Below, one piece after another: positions 27,201 through 35,141 of a stretch of 64,000 bases of DNA. A program made the position numbers and the translations under genes. Every line of letters begins with the position of its first letter. The stretch's first letter is position 1. A model generated the notes under the pieces. The model made no database searches and was not told the DNA's origin. It saw nothing but the letters and a program-made list of their open reading frames with translations. The stretch lies in the NCBI RefSeq assembly GCF_028330965.1, contig NZ_JAQMUB010000087.1:1-64000 (forward strand), given 5' to 3'. The stretch comes from Oscillatoria sp. CS-180. Its GTDB lineage: Bacteria > Cyanobacteriota > Cyanobacteriia > Phormidesmidales > Phormidesmidaceae.

Positions 27201-28617
27201 TGTTGATCATCTGCTGGCGATCGACCCGAGCCGCCATTTCGTCAAAGCCATCGAAGATCAGCAGCAGCTTACCCATACGATTGAGCTGTTCAAATGCTGA
27301 ATAGCCGGGAATGGGAATCTCATGCTTGCGGAAAAAGAACTCGGAGAACAGAGACTCGACGCTGACGGCTTTGGCGTAGTCTCGTAGGGGCACGACGAGG
27401 GGCAGTCGCGGACGCTCTAAGCCTCGCTGCTGGGCTTCGCGATACCGCTGTAGGGCTTGCCAAGCATAGTGGAAGGCGAACCAGGTTTTGCCCGTGCCAA
27501 ATTCGCCCAGCACCGAGATGTGCTCTTTGGCCGGATCGTCGAGCCAGAGGTCAATGTAGCCGTCTATCCAGCCGTCGCGATCGCCATAACGACTCACCCC
27601 AATCCGCTGCCGCGTATCCGGATCAATCTCATCTTTGAGGCAGGCCAGGGGCACGTATTTCTGGTCAATCCCTCGCTTTTGAATTTCCGCCTCCAACCAG
27701 GTGAGGTAGCCGCTGAAGTCAGCATCCTGGTCGAGCAATTCATCTAGGGTGTAGCAGCCCAAGCCGTCATTGTCCGCTTTTTCTACCTCATCGCGGGCGG
27801 CTCGGCTAATGCGACGGGCAGTGACGAGCCAGCCTTCATCCGTTTGGTGTGTCTCAACGGATGCCTTCAGGTCTTCCACATCGCTCAAGCCCGCTTCGCC
27901 ATCGATACCGCGCACCAGGATGCGATCGTATCGCCCCCGGCGAATTGGAATGTTGATAATCCACTCAAAGTGGTCATCCTGCCAAACGTCATGAGATTCA
28001 AAGCGAAAGCCTAGGGTCTCAAACCAGCCGCGTATTTGTTGTGCTAGTGCAAAGGCTTTGCACTGCTCGGCGCTGAAGGGTTCGGTTGCTGCTGCTCCAG
28101 GCAGGGCGGCATAGTCTTGAGCGGCCAGCCGCGCCATTTCAGTCCGCATCCCCTCAATAGTCGGCAGGCGATTCAGACGCTCTTGCAGACTGCCGATTTG
28201 CCGATGCATGGAGTCCAGCTTTTGCTCAGCCAAAATTTCAGCGGGGGTGCGGGTGCGTTTGGCCACTTCGATAAAAACGGCGGCAAAGGCGTAGAACTCC
28301 CGTCGAACATCAACATTATTGGCTTGGAGATCGGACTGGAGGGGGTGACTGGCGAGAAAATCTTCGCCGTTCTTCAGCAAAATCGAGGGGGTGTTGCGGT
28401 CTAGGGCTTCGCGAAAAAGGGCTTGAATTGGGGTTTGGCGAAAGATTTCGAGCACAGGACGGGGTTTGCCGACGCCGTATTCCACCAAGGCGTATTGATA
28501 TACCCCGATAAAATCCTTGGGGGGATGGTCAGGATCGAGGTTGAGCCGTTTGAGGAGCTGAATGACGCGCTCGTTGCGATTGATGCTCTCCATAGCAGTC
28601 TCAAAGAGCAGATTCAT
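24259..28617 (-). CDS. STAND NTPase: nuclease-like domain, NACHT, pentapeptide segment and 14 WD40 repeats
   Basis: About 1,450 residues. The N-terminal helical domain (about 1-135) is followed by a region with RGRYDRILVRGIDGEAGLSD and EGWLVTARRISRAARDEV (about 190-290), resembling a restriction-endonuclease-like domain. The NACHT module has Walker A GEFGTGKT (about 371-378) and Walker B LLLIFDGFDEMA (about 451-462), then a winged-helix region ending in PAHRSLLEFF. A short pentapeptide stretch (LDLSRTIIVGGDFTRA) precedes 14 WD40 repeats, enough for two seven-bladed propellers. The C-terminus (YQEMNITGTKGLTE) is a common tail of cyanobacterial WD40-STAND proteins. Such proteins act as ATP-switched sensors in antiphage defence or cell death. 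Starts at 28653 (GTG) and 28593 are alternatives. Confidence 0.88.
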   Translation of the reverse strand: MNLLFETAMESINRNERVIQLLKRLNLDPDHPPKDFIGVYQYALVEYGVGKPRPVLEIFRQTPIQALFREALDRNTPSILLKNGEDFLASHPLQSDLQANNVDVRREFYAFAAVFIEVAKRTRTPAEILAEQKLDSMHRQIGSLQERLNRLPTIEGMRTEMARLAAQDYAALPGAAATEPFSAEQCKAFALAQQIRGWFETLGFRFESHDVWQDDHFEWIINIPIRRGRYDRILVRGIDGEAGLSDVEDLKASVETHQTDEGWLVTARRISRAARDEVEKADNDGLGCYTLDELLDQDADFSGYLTWLEAEIQKRGIDQKYVPLACLKDEIDPDTRQRIGVSRYGDRDGWIDGYIDLWLDDPAKEHISVLGEFGTGKTWFAFHYAWQALQRYREAQQRGLERPRLPLVVPLRDYAKAVSVESLFSEFFFRKHEIPIPGYSAFEQLNRMGKLLLIFDGFDEMAARVDRQQMINNFWELAKVVVPGAKVILTCRTEHFPEAKEGRALLNAELQASTKDLTGETPQFEVLELEKFDDEQIHQVLSHQAQPATVEQIMGNPELLDLARRPVLTELILEALPDIEAGKPVDMSRVYLYAVRHKMERDIKAERTFTSMADKLYFMCELSWEMLSSDRMSINYREFPDRIRKLFGPAVEEQKDLDHWHYDMMGQTMLIRNAEGDYTPAHRSLLEFFVAYKFAAELDILAPDFSEMADLAYFKDHVNLNSTFGKEVLEKAVIELILPMLDLKESIQKKLLHLILNTRNQSISEVRSIAGNAATLLLRFNHAALAKLDLSRTIIVGGDFTRAILRETNFSYATFSRNNFAQSFGAVFSVTFNVDSSLLATGHLNGEICLWDSDARKLTSHSGHADLVRAVAFSPDSRLLATGSYDRSIKLWDISNRVLLEDNCITILKGHDRPVRSVSFSPDGKILASGSEDHTLALWNIETGECLRKLSLGTFGYMRSATFSKDGNIIASSGDDYTVILWNFQTGNILKKLSGHKNWVKSIDFHPYKNLLVSGSQDGTAKLWDISTGECIRTFTGHKGQINSVDFSRDGNLFASAGSDSIVRVWNIESEQCFRLLKGHTTWVQSISFHTENRILASGSQDNSIRLWDVYEGKCIDILQSHIDWIEAIKPSPDGQTIAVSSQTFPLQNYDIELWNICKESSVYRLSGHANPILSIDFTRDGKFLASGSSDHTTKIWNIETKKCIRTLHGHNDVVNTLNFSCTDKILATGSEDETVKIWDFNTGDCIRTLYGHMGQIKTVRFASTSKLLFSTSEDFVLRIWDCESWECLRTVKGNSNWIRSFSLHPSGSSFAAASDDYIARIWNIGTGDCTQTFQGHSAQIKKVNFNNDGQILVTGSDDCLVKMWNSKNGKCLATFEGHLSSIRSIQFNAKGDKIISADENGLIKIWNIRDGSCIRTLKRIKPYQEMNITGTKGLTETVKNTLKSLGAIENE

Positions 28618-28653
28618 CAGATTATCCAGACCAAACACAGGCTCTCTCCCCAC

Positions 28654-28973
28654 GCTTTTCTCTAGTGAAAGTCAGGTTGCTCAAAAATGCTCGAAATCTT
28701 ACAAATTGGTCAACAAAACCTCAATGAGACACCGACAGGTCTGATGTCAGTTAGTCCCTGATCCAGCACTATTCCGGGCATGGGAGCGTGAGGGCATGGG
28801 AGCGCAAGAGTGGCTGTCGTCCTATACAAAACACATAAAAACGTTAATACTGGTAACAGGAAGTTAACGGGCGTTTGTAAACAGTAGTGGGTGCTACTGC
28901 TGCGATCGCCTCACCAGCAAAAGGCCAAGATTCTTCTTAATGCTCCCTTCGGTGCCGTATCGCTAGTTGCCGC
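28654..28973. other. 320-base intergenic region with a 16-base tandem repeat
   Basis: Divergent interval between the STAND gene and a small membrane protein gene, so it should hold both promoters. Two direct repeats of about 16 bases (GGGCATGGGAGCGTGA and GGGCATGGGAGCGCAA) lie at 28776-28791 and 28792-28807. No gene was recognised. Confidence 0.5.
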
Positions 28974-29366
28974 ATGATTACAGAACTGTTTCCGTTTTCC
29001 TTCGCTGTGGATCGAGTTGTTGTTGCCGGTGCAACGTTGTGGGCGCTTGCCTTATATCTGGCCTTTTCCCCTCTAAGCGATTGGGTAACCGAGCAGTTGA
29101 CTCGCTGGTTTAATTTTGCAGAGCGCTCTCTTTACATGTCTCAGGAAGAATTTGAGAAGACGCGCAAAGGACGAGAGTCTCAGAATGCATTCTGGGCGTC
29201 AATGTTCAGCGTTCTACCGTTTGTGGCAGTCGGTGCGCTGCTTCACTACGGAGTCGTCCTCAGTCTCGGAGACAGTTGGTCCATCAGTTTGGGGCTGTTA
29301 TTTGCTGTTGGCAGCGGCGTCTATGAGCTGGGCCGTCGTGACAGTCAGACGTCTGATTCTGAATAG
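28974..29366 (+). CDS. Small membrane protein, unknown function
   Basis: The 130-residue protein has an N-terminal hydrophobic segment (about 12-34), an amphipathic charged middle (LTRWFNFAERSLYMSQEEFEKTRKGRESQ) and two C-terminal membrane helices (about 74-112), with a short acidic tail. The organisation is consistent throughout and codon use matches the neighbours, so it is probably a real gene. No family was recognised. It precedes the MscS gene by about 220 bases. Confidence 0.6.
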   Translation: MITELFPFSFAVDRVVVAGATLWALALYLAFSPLSDWVTEQLTRWFNFAERSLYMSQEEFEKTRKGRESQNAFWASMFSVLPFVAVGALLHYGVVLSLGDSWSISLGLLFAVGSGVYELGRRDSQTSDSE

Positions 29367-29586
29367 TTTTTGGGGCAACGGAGTGTTTTTTCTTATCCTC
29401 TGCTAGATTTTATGGACGGTAAGCAGAGTATCATTCATCAACATTTGCCATCTAAATCATCTACCGTGCCAAGCAAAGGGATAAAGGCAGCGGGATAAAA
29501 CTCCCTGTAATAGGGCGTAGCGTTGTCGGTTGCCTCAGCGATGTCGGCTGCAACTACCTGTCGTTAAACTCAGTCAATTTAGCTCC

Positions 29587-31326
29587 ATGTTCAGAAGGCC
29601 GTACATCCGTGAGGGGTTTCGATCGCTCATCTCGCTCATAGCAATTGCGATCGTTTGCCTGTCATTGATGGCCAATTCATCTCAGGCACAAACCGAAACG
29701 ACTCCTGAGCGATCGCCGCAAGGATTTCCAGTCACCCTCCAGGACCAAACCCTGTTCTACATCGAGGCAAGAGTGGGTTCGTTCCCGCCCAGCTTTCGGG
29801 CAAGGACAATTTCTGAGCGCATCGAAGCTTTCGCTAGAGATGTAGAACAAGAGCCTGACAGTTTGAGGATTGTCGTCAACGAGCTAGCCGATACGGTTGA
29901 CATCACAGCGGGCGACGAAGTGCTGATGACGATCGCGGATGTCGATGCTGAAGCCGCCAACGCCACAGAGCGGGCAATGGCACAAGACTACGTTGACATT
30001 ATCCAAGCAGCGGTTGAAGAGTATCGGCGCTCCTACAGTCTTCAGAGCATTCTCCTGGGGCTTATCTACACGCTGATTTTGACCGTTGTTTTGGTTCTGA
30101 GTTTTGCGTTTTCAAATCAACTGGTCGCATTCTGTAGCCGCAAGCTGAAGACGTGGCAGGGCGATCGCATTCGAGGACTGCGCTTATTTGGCACAGAAAT
30201 TATTCCCGCCGATCGCGTGGCCGATTCGTTCATAGAACTGCTGAGAATTGCTCGATTAGCCCTATTCCTGGGACTGCTCTTGATCTACACCAGTTTAGTC
30301 CTGAGCTTTTTTCCGTGGACGAAACGACTTTCGCAAGATATTTTTGGCTATTTCCGCAGAGCGGCATTAACGCTGGGGCAAAACCTGATTGGCTACTTGC
30401 CCAACCTGTTTTTCATCTTTTTCATCATCATCTTCACGGCTTACACCCTACGCCTAATCAAGTTCACTTTTGCTGAAATTCGCCGGGGCACCATCACCAT
30501 TCCAGGCTTTTATCCAGAGTGGGCCAGACCCACTTACAACATTGTTCGCTTTGCCATAATCGCCTTCGCCGCAACGATCGCCTTCCCCTACTTGCCGGGA
30601 TCGGATACGCCGGCCTTTCAAGGCATTTCGGTGTTTTTGGGGATTCTCTTTTCCTTGGGATCCAGTGGCGCAGTGGCTAATTTTGTTGCCGGGATTATCC
30701 TGACCTATAGCCGAGCGTTTGTGGTGGGCGATCGCGTCAAAATTAGTGAAACCATAGGCGATGTGGTGGAGAAGACGCTGTTAGTCACTCGGGTCAATAC
30801 GCCCAAAAACGTTGTGGTGACGATTCCCAACTCAATGGTTTTGGGCAGCCACATTGTTAACTACAGTGGCTCTGTGCGCTATGAAAATACGCCGGCCCTC
30901 GTGCTCCACACCACTATTACCCTGGGCTACGACGTTCCCTGGCCCAAGGTTCACAAGGTCATGATTGAAGCAGCTCGACGCACCGAGAATATCCTGACAG
31001 AGCCAGAGCCGTTTGTTTTGCAGACTAGTTTGGATGATTTCTACGTCAGTTATGAGCTGAATGCTTACACGGACAAACCCGCAAAAATGCCGCGCACCTA
31101 TTCAGGGCTGCACCAAAATCTGCAAGATGTGCTCAACGAAGCTGAAATTGAAATTCTTTCCCCCCATTACTCAGCCGTGCGCGATGGGCATCAGCTAGCT
31201 GTTCCTGAGAAATATTTTCCTAAGGGCTATACCGTACCTGGATTTCGCGTATCTCCTGTGGATCCCGCTTCGGAAACGAATGGCGACAAGACAAACTCCG
31301 CGCAGTCCCATCACCCTTCGGAATGA
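29587..31326 (+). CDS. MscS-family mechanosensitive ion channel with periplasmic N-terminal region
   Basis: About 579 residues from ATG 29587. A signal peptide ends near NSSQA-QTE. A periplasmic domain follows (about 35-155), then four or five transmembrane segments (about 165-380) and the MscS pore helix and beta domain with GSSGAVANFVAGIILTYSRAF and VVGDRVKISETIGDVVEK (about 360-420). The cytoplasmic vestibule includes TPKNVVVTIPNSMVLGSHIVNYS. The family releases solutes on hypo-osmotic shock. The large N-terminal part places it among the long MscS relatives. A start at 29530 would add 19 residues before the signal peptide. Confidence 0.9.
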   Translation: MFRRPYIREGFRSLISLIAIAIVCLSLMANSSQAQTETTPERSPQGFPVTLQDQTLFYIEARVGSFPPSFRARTISERIEAFARDVEQEPDSLRIVVNELADTVDITAGDEVLMTIADVDAEAANATERAMAQDYVDIIQAAVEEYRRSYSLQSILLGLIYTLILTVVLVLSFAFSNQLVAFCSRKLKTWQGDRIRGLRLFGTEIIPADRVADSFIELLRIARLALFLGLLLIYTSLVLSFFPWTKRLSQDIFGYFRRAALTLGQNLIGYLPNLFFIFFIIIFTAYTLRLIKFTFAEIRRGTITIPGFYPEWARPTYNIVRFAIIAFAATIAFPYLPGSDTPAFQGISVFLGILFSLGSSGAVANFVAGIILTYSRAFVVGDRVKISETIGDVVEKTLLVTRVNTPKNVVVTIPNSMVLGSHIVNYSGSVRYENTPALVLHTTITLGYDVPWPKVHKVMIEAARRTENILTEPEPFVLQTSLDDFYVSYELNAYTDKPAKMPRTYSGLHQNLQDVLNEAEIEILSPHYSAVRDGHQLAVPEKYFPKGYTVPGFRVSPVDPASETNGDKTNSAQSHHPSE

Positions 31327-31694
31327 TTCTGCTGACACGGCAGAAGACACCGTTAGAACAATTAGGGGTCGGCGTCGAACCTTGGGGGCAGGCCCCCAAA
31401 CCCCCGATGTGGGACCTGACGTCCCCACACCCCTCGCAGGATAGACTCCAATATCGGCAGGTTGTAGGGAGCCGCGATCGCCTGGATGAGATTGAATTTT
31501 GACCATCTCAATACCAGCGACTATTTGGAAAACATCTTGCCGCACCGCATTCCGAGCAATGTCTCAACGGGCTTTACGCTTGCAGTATCGCGGCCAAAAC
31601 GACGAAAGGGAGCTGTGAGAATCCCCACAGCTCCCTTTCAAAAAAGCTTTGCACAGTACCGCCATGGACTTCTCAAGAGAAGTAACAGCCGCCC
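31327..31694. other. 368-base convergent intergenic region with strong hairpins
   Basis: Lies between the 3' ends of the MscS gene and trxA. It contains a GC-rich hairpin with arms TTGGGGGC and GCCCCCAA (31382-31399), a second weaker one (GTGGGAC/GTCCCCAC, 31409-31428) and the long hairpin annotated as the trxA terminator. No gene was recognised. Confidence 0.55.
31606..31640 (-). terminator. Long-stem hairpin at the 3' side of trxA, likely bidirectional terminator
   Basis: Arms AAAGGGAGCTGTG and CACAGCTCCCTTT form a perfect stem of about 13 base pairs around an eight-base loop, ending in a short T run on each strand. It sits about 55 bases past the trxA stop and 280 bases past the MscS stop, in a convergent interval. 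Confidence 0.7.
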
Positions 31695-32015
31695 TTAAAG
31701 ATACTTTTCAAGGGTATTCGCCAACGTGGTTTTAGGAACCGCACCAACCACCATATCGACCCGCTGGCCGCCTTTGAAAATCATTAGGGTAGGAATACTA
31801 CGAATCCCATACTGGCTGGCAACACTCGGGTTCTCATCAGTATTGAGCTTAACGACCTTAACCTGCCCGTCGTACTGTTCTGAAATTTCGTCTACAACCG
31901 GAGCGACCATTCTGCAAGGCCCACACCAGGGTGCCCAAAAATCGACTAGAACAGGGAGTTCGCTTTCAAGCACGTCTTGCTTGAACGTAGAGTCTGTTAC
32001 TTGTGCGGCTGCCAT
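31695..32015 (-). CDS. trxA: Thioredoxin
   Basis: The 106-residue single-domain thioredoxin has the active site [10 protein letters not shown] (CGPC at about residues 31-34), the buried Asp in VLVDFWAPW and the cis-Pro in [12 protein letters not shown]. It is full length and typical of m-type cyanobacterial thioredoxins that pass electrons from ferredoxin- or NADPH-thioredoxin reductase to metabolic enzymes. A second thioredoxin lies 445 bases away on the same strand. Confidence 0.95.
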   Translation of the reverse strand: MAAAQVTDSTFKQDVLESELPVLVDFWAPWCGPCRMVAPVVDEISEQYDGQVKVVKLNTDENPSVASQYGIRSIPTLMIFKGGQRVDMVVGAVPKTTLANTLEKYL

Positions 32016-32460
32016 GCCTCAGATGTCCTTACCTTTCCTAATTACCAGAATATTACCATAGCCAATATCGAGTCTATTCTGTGAGAGGTTTTGCATTCGG
32101 ACATACTCTGTTGCAGGTTTCTACCTTTCTCAGGATTTACAGCATCAATTTCGGCTTTGATCTAGACCTCGCCATTTTACGAATCAGCCTTTGAAAGGCT
32201 TGCAGGATTAGAACTTAAGCACTCCAGCCTACAGAGTTTATAGTTAAATACCGCTCGACTGCGTCTCTTCCTAAAGCCAAGGATTGTCCTCAATAGATCA
32301 AGTATTAGTCAAATATTCTTCCCAAAAGCGCAATTTTGAATTGCTTATACCGGTCTTCAAGTCAAACCAGTACGCCCTGTCCCCACTCCCTCTTCCCCAT
32401 TCCTCACTCCCTCCTAACCCCACTCAAATAACAAAGCCTGTATTGAACTGAACCCTAGTC
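32016..32460. other. 445-base intergenic region between two thioredoxin genes
   Basis: No gene was recognised. The right end carries a C/T-rich heptad repeat annotated separately at 32381-32415. The region next to 32016 must hold the trxA promoter. Confidence 0.5.
32381..32415. repeat. Heptanucleotide tandem repeat (STRR-like), five units
   Basis: Five 7-base units in register: CCCCACT, CCCTCTT, CCCCATT, CCTCACT, CCCTCCT. It is the same motif as at 6191-6225, read from a different phase, and lies just past the 3' end of the second thioredoxin gene. Confidence 0.75.
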
Positions 32461-32781
32461 CTAGCCAAGATGGGGACGCAAACGCTGCACGAGCTGATCC
32501 GCGACAAGCACCCCTTCAATACGTTCTACCGGCTGAGCATTCTTGAACAAAACCAGTGTTGGCAGCGCATGAATCTGATACTGCGACGCAAGCTGAGGGT
32601 AGCGATCAGTATCGATTTTGACCACTTTGATCTGGCCTTTGAGCTGAGCATTCACCTGTTCCAAAATGGGAGCCATCATCTGACAGGGACCGCACCAAGT
32701 CGCATAAAAATCTACCAGAGTGGGTAATTCGCTCTGGGTCAGCAAATCAGCAAAGCTGGTGAACTGTTGTTTGGTAGCCAT
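32461..32781 (-). CDS. Thioredoxin-family protein
   Basis: About 106 residues from ATG 32781. The active site is YATWCGPCQM and the cis-Pro lies in HALPTLVLFKNAQ, so it is a complete thioredoxin fold. It differs from the neighbouring trxA in much of its surface (VEQVNAQLKGQIKVVKIDTDRYPQLASQY region). The frame extends to 32871, but the extra N-terminal residues are basic and lack homology. It is divergent from fabG; the two starts are 126 bases apart. Confidence 0.92.
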   Translation of the reverse strand: MATKQQFTSFADLLTQSELPTLVDFYATWCGPCQMMAPILEQVNAQLKGQIKVVKIDTDRYPQLASQYQIHALPTLVLFKNAQPVERIEGVLVADQLVQRLRPHLG

Positions 32782-32865
32782 CAAACCCGAACCAAAAATC
32801 GACGATTCCATCCTAAGCGCCATTCGTAGAGCTCGGGGTCGGAGATCCGAAACCTTTTGATATAA

Positions 32866-33654
<789 letters not shown>

Positions 33655-33969
33655 TGGGGTTTCTGCCAAGAGCTTGACGACAACAATAGGGACTACTTGA
33701 CCGCCTTTGGTATCAATTCTGACTTGCCTCCGGGAACCAAATCGACTATTATCAGCAACCATAGCTGCCTCCGTGCAGCTTGCTCCCCGAAAATTTGGTC
33801 GGCGGCACTGGCAAGTGATACCAGCACAAACCAGCGCCTAACCCATAGACAGAAACAGGCTGTCGTATAGGCTGCACCTATTTTAGGTCGCCCTACCGAA
33901 GCGCTTCGTCTAAGGGCGATCGAATCTTCGGGGATTCACCCAAACTGATTCTTGTTGGAGGAATCCCCC

Positions 33970-34254
33970 GTGATTACAATTCAATACGTCCTGCCGTCTC
34001 ACCACACCGAGGCGGCACCGCCGTCGTTGCCGAGCCAGCCCGCTCATCCCCAACGACGACATAAACGCCTGCGCCTCTATCTTGTCGGCACCGAAGCGGA
34101 TACCCAAAGCGCGATCGACCTCTTCCACCTGCGGAACTGTATTGAGCGCATCGAGTGGAGTCCCAAAATCGACGTCCCTGAAAACGGCGTGCTGATCCGG
34201 CAGGATCCCGGCGATGTGTTGCGATACTTACAGCGCGACAGACTGTTCGAGTAG
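33970..34254 (+). CDS. Small conserved-looking protein, unknown function
   Basis: About 94 residues starting at GTG 33970. A GGAGG ribosome site eight bases upstream (33957-33961) favours this start over the TTG at 33952. The N-terminus (MITIQYVLPSH) leads to a His/Pro/Arg-rich segment and a compact part with RLRLYLVGTEADTQSAIDLFHLRNCIERIEW. The gene has normal codon use and a good start site. No domain was recognised, and the neighbours do not suggest a role. Confidence 0.6.
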   Translation: MITIQYVLPSHHTEAAPPSLPSQPAHPQRRHKRLRLYLVGTEADTQSAIDLFHLRNCIERIEWSPKIDVPENGVLIRQDPGDVLRYLQRDRLFE

Positions 34255-34261
34255 CGGAGTG

Positions 34262-34331
34262 ACCCGAACCCCGGTTTCTTGGCAAAGTGGTAAAGACTGA
34301 TTTGCTTCTCGATAGAAACCGGGGTTCGGGT
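34262..34331. repeat. 70-base element with perfect 18-base terminal inverted repeats
   Basis: The arms ACCCGAACCCCGGTTTCT (34262-34279) and AGAAACCGGGGTTCGGGT (34314-34331) are exact reverse complements around a 34-base centre. Sequences with an AGAAACCGGG core occur widely in cyanobacterial intergenic DNA, so this is likely a palindromic REP- or MITE-like element. It lies just before the antitoxin gene and could also fold in its transcript. Confidence 0.75.
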
Positions 34332-34376
34332 AAAGGAGAGCTATACTCAAACCAACTCATAAACCCTCCAAAGACT

Positions 34377-34616
34377 ATGCTCCAAGAACTCGAAGCCGTA
34401 TTCGATGGAACAGTTCTTCAACTTGACGGTCCCCTCGATTTAGCTGCGGGGACAAGGGTAAGAATTATTGTCGAAAGCGTTTTGCCTGATGAGACTAAGA
34501 AGCAGCCAAAAACGTTTCTTCAAACTGCTCAGTCTCTGAAGCTAAAGGGTAATCCTGATTGGTCAGAGAATATTGATCAATATCTGTACGGGGAAACGCT
34601 TTCTGACAATGACTGA
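34377..34616 (+). CDS. Putative antitoxin (AF2212/DUF104-like) paired with a PIN protein
   Basis: The 79-residue protein begins MLQELEAVFDGTVLQLDGPLDL and has AAGTRVRIIVES, the beta-strand pattern of small AF2212/DUF104-type antitoxins. The C-terminus (FLQTAQSLKLKGNPDWSENIDQYLYG) is a likely toxin-neutralising tail. Its stop lies eight bases inside the next gene, whose product is a PIN nuclease, the usual type II toxin-antitoxin arrangement. Function is inferred from family and position. Confidence 0.78.
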   Translation: MLQELEAVFDGTVLQLDGPLDLAAGTRVRIIVESVLPDETKKQPKTFLQTAQSLKLKGNPDWSENIDQYLYGETLSDND

Positions 34617-35019
34617 AGTTTTTATGGATACTTCTTTTGCGATCGCATTGTCTTCCGTAACCGATCAAAATCATCCAAAAGCTATTGAGCTTGCTGGACA
34701 AATCCAGACAGATCAAACTCGTTTAACAACTACCCAAGCAATTTTGCTGGAAATCGGTAATGCACTTTCTAAAGCACGGTATAGAGCCGCTGCCATTCAA
34801 CTTTTAGAATCTCTGGAAGCCGATCCTACCGTCGAAGTTATTTCGTTAACCGATAGCCTGTATGAATCAGCATTCAATTTGTTTAGACAGCGAGAAGATA
34901 AGGAATGGGGATTGGTAGATTGCATATCATTCGTTGTTATGCAGGAACGGGGAATGACTGACGCACTAACTGCCGACACGCACTTTCAGCAAGCAGGTTT
35001 TCGGGCACTGCTCAAGTAA
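34609..35019 (+). CDS. PIN-domain ribonuclease toxin (VapC-like)
   Basis: About 136 residues from ATG 34609, overlapping the antitoxin gene by eight bases. The acidic PIN residues are visible: Asp in FMDTSFAIAL (about 7), Glu in AILLEIGNAL (about 45), Asp in WGLVDCISF (about 101) and Asp in LTADTHFQQAGF (about 119). This branch resembles cyanobacterial PIN proteins partnered with AF2212-type antitoxins. The frame is intact. An upstream in-frame start at 34573 is unlikely because it would lie deep in the antitoxin gene. Confidence 0.85.
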   Translation: MTEVFMDTSFAIALSSVTDQNHPKAIELAGQIQTDQTRLTTTQAILLEIGNALSKARYRAAAIQLLESLEADPTVEVISLTDSLYESAFNLFRQREDKEWGLVDCISFVVMQERGMTDALTADTHFQQAGFRALLK

Positions 35020-35141
35020 CTGAAAGCCTCGTTACTCAGCCACTCTCAAATCCAAAACGCCAATCCACAATCTGCAGCGGCAGGCATTTGAGTCAAACAT
35101 ACCCCATTCCCTGCCCCTGCTGCACAGAACGCTAAAATGCC

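Noticed and set aside
31195-31545. 116-codon minus-strand frame at the MscS 3' end
   Set aside because: Overlaps the MscS coding end and crosses strong hairpins, so it is unlikely to be translated.
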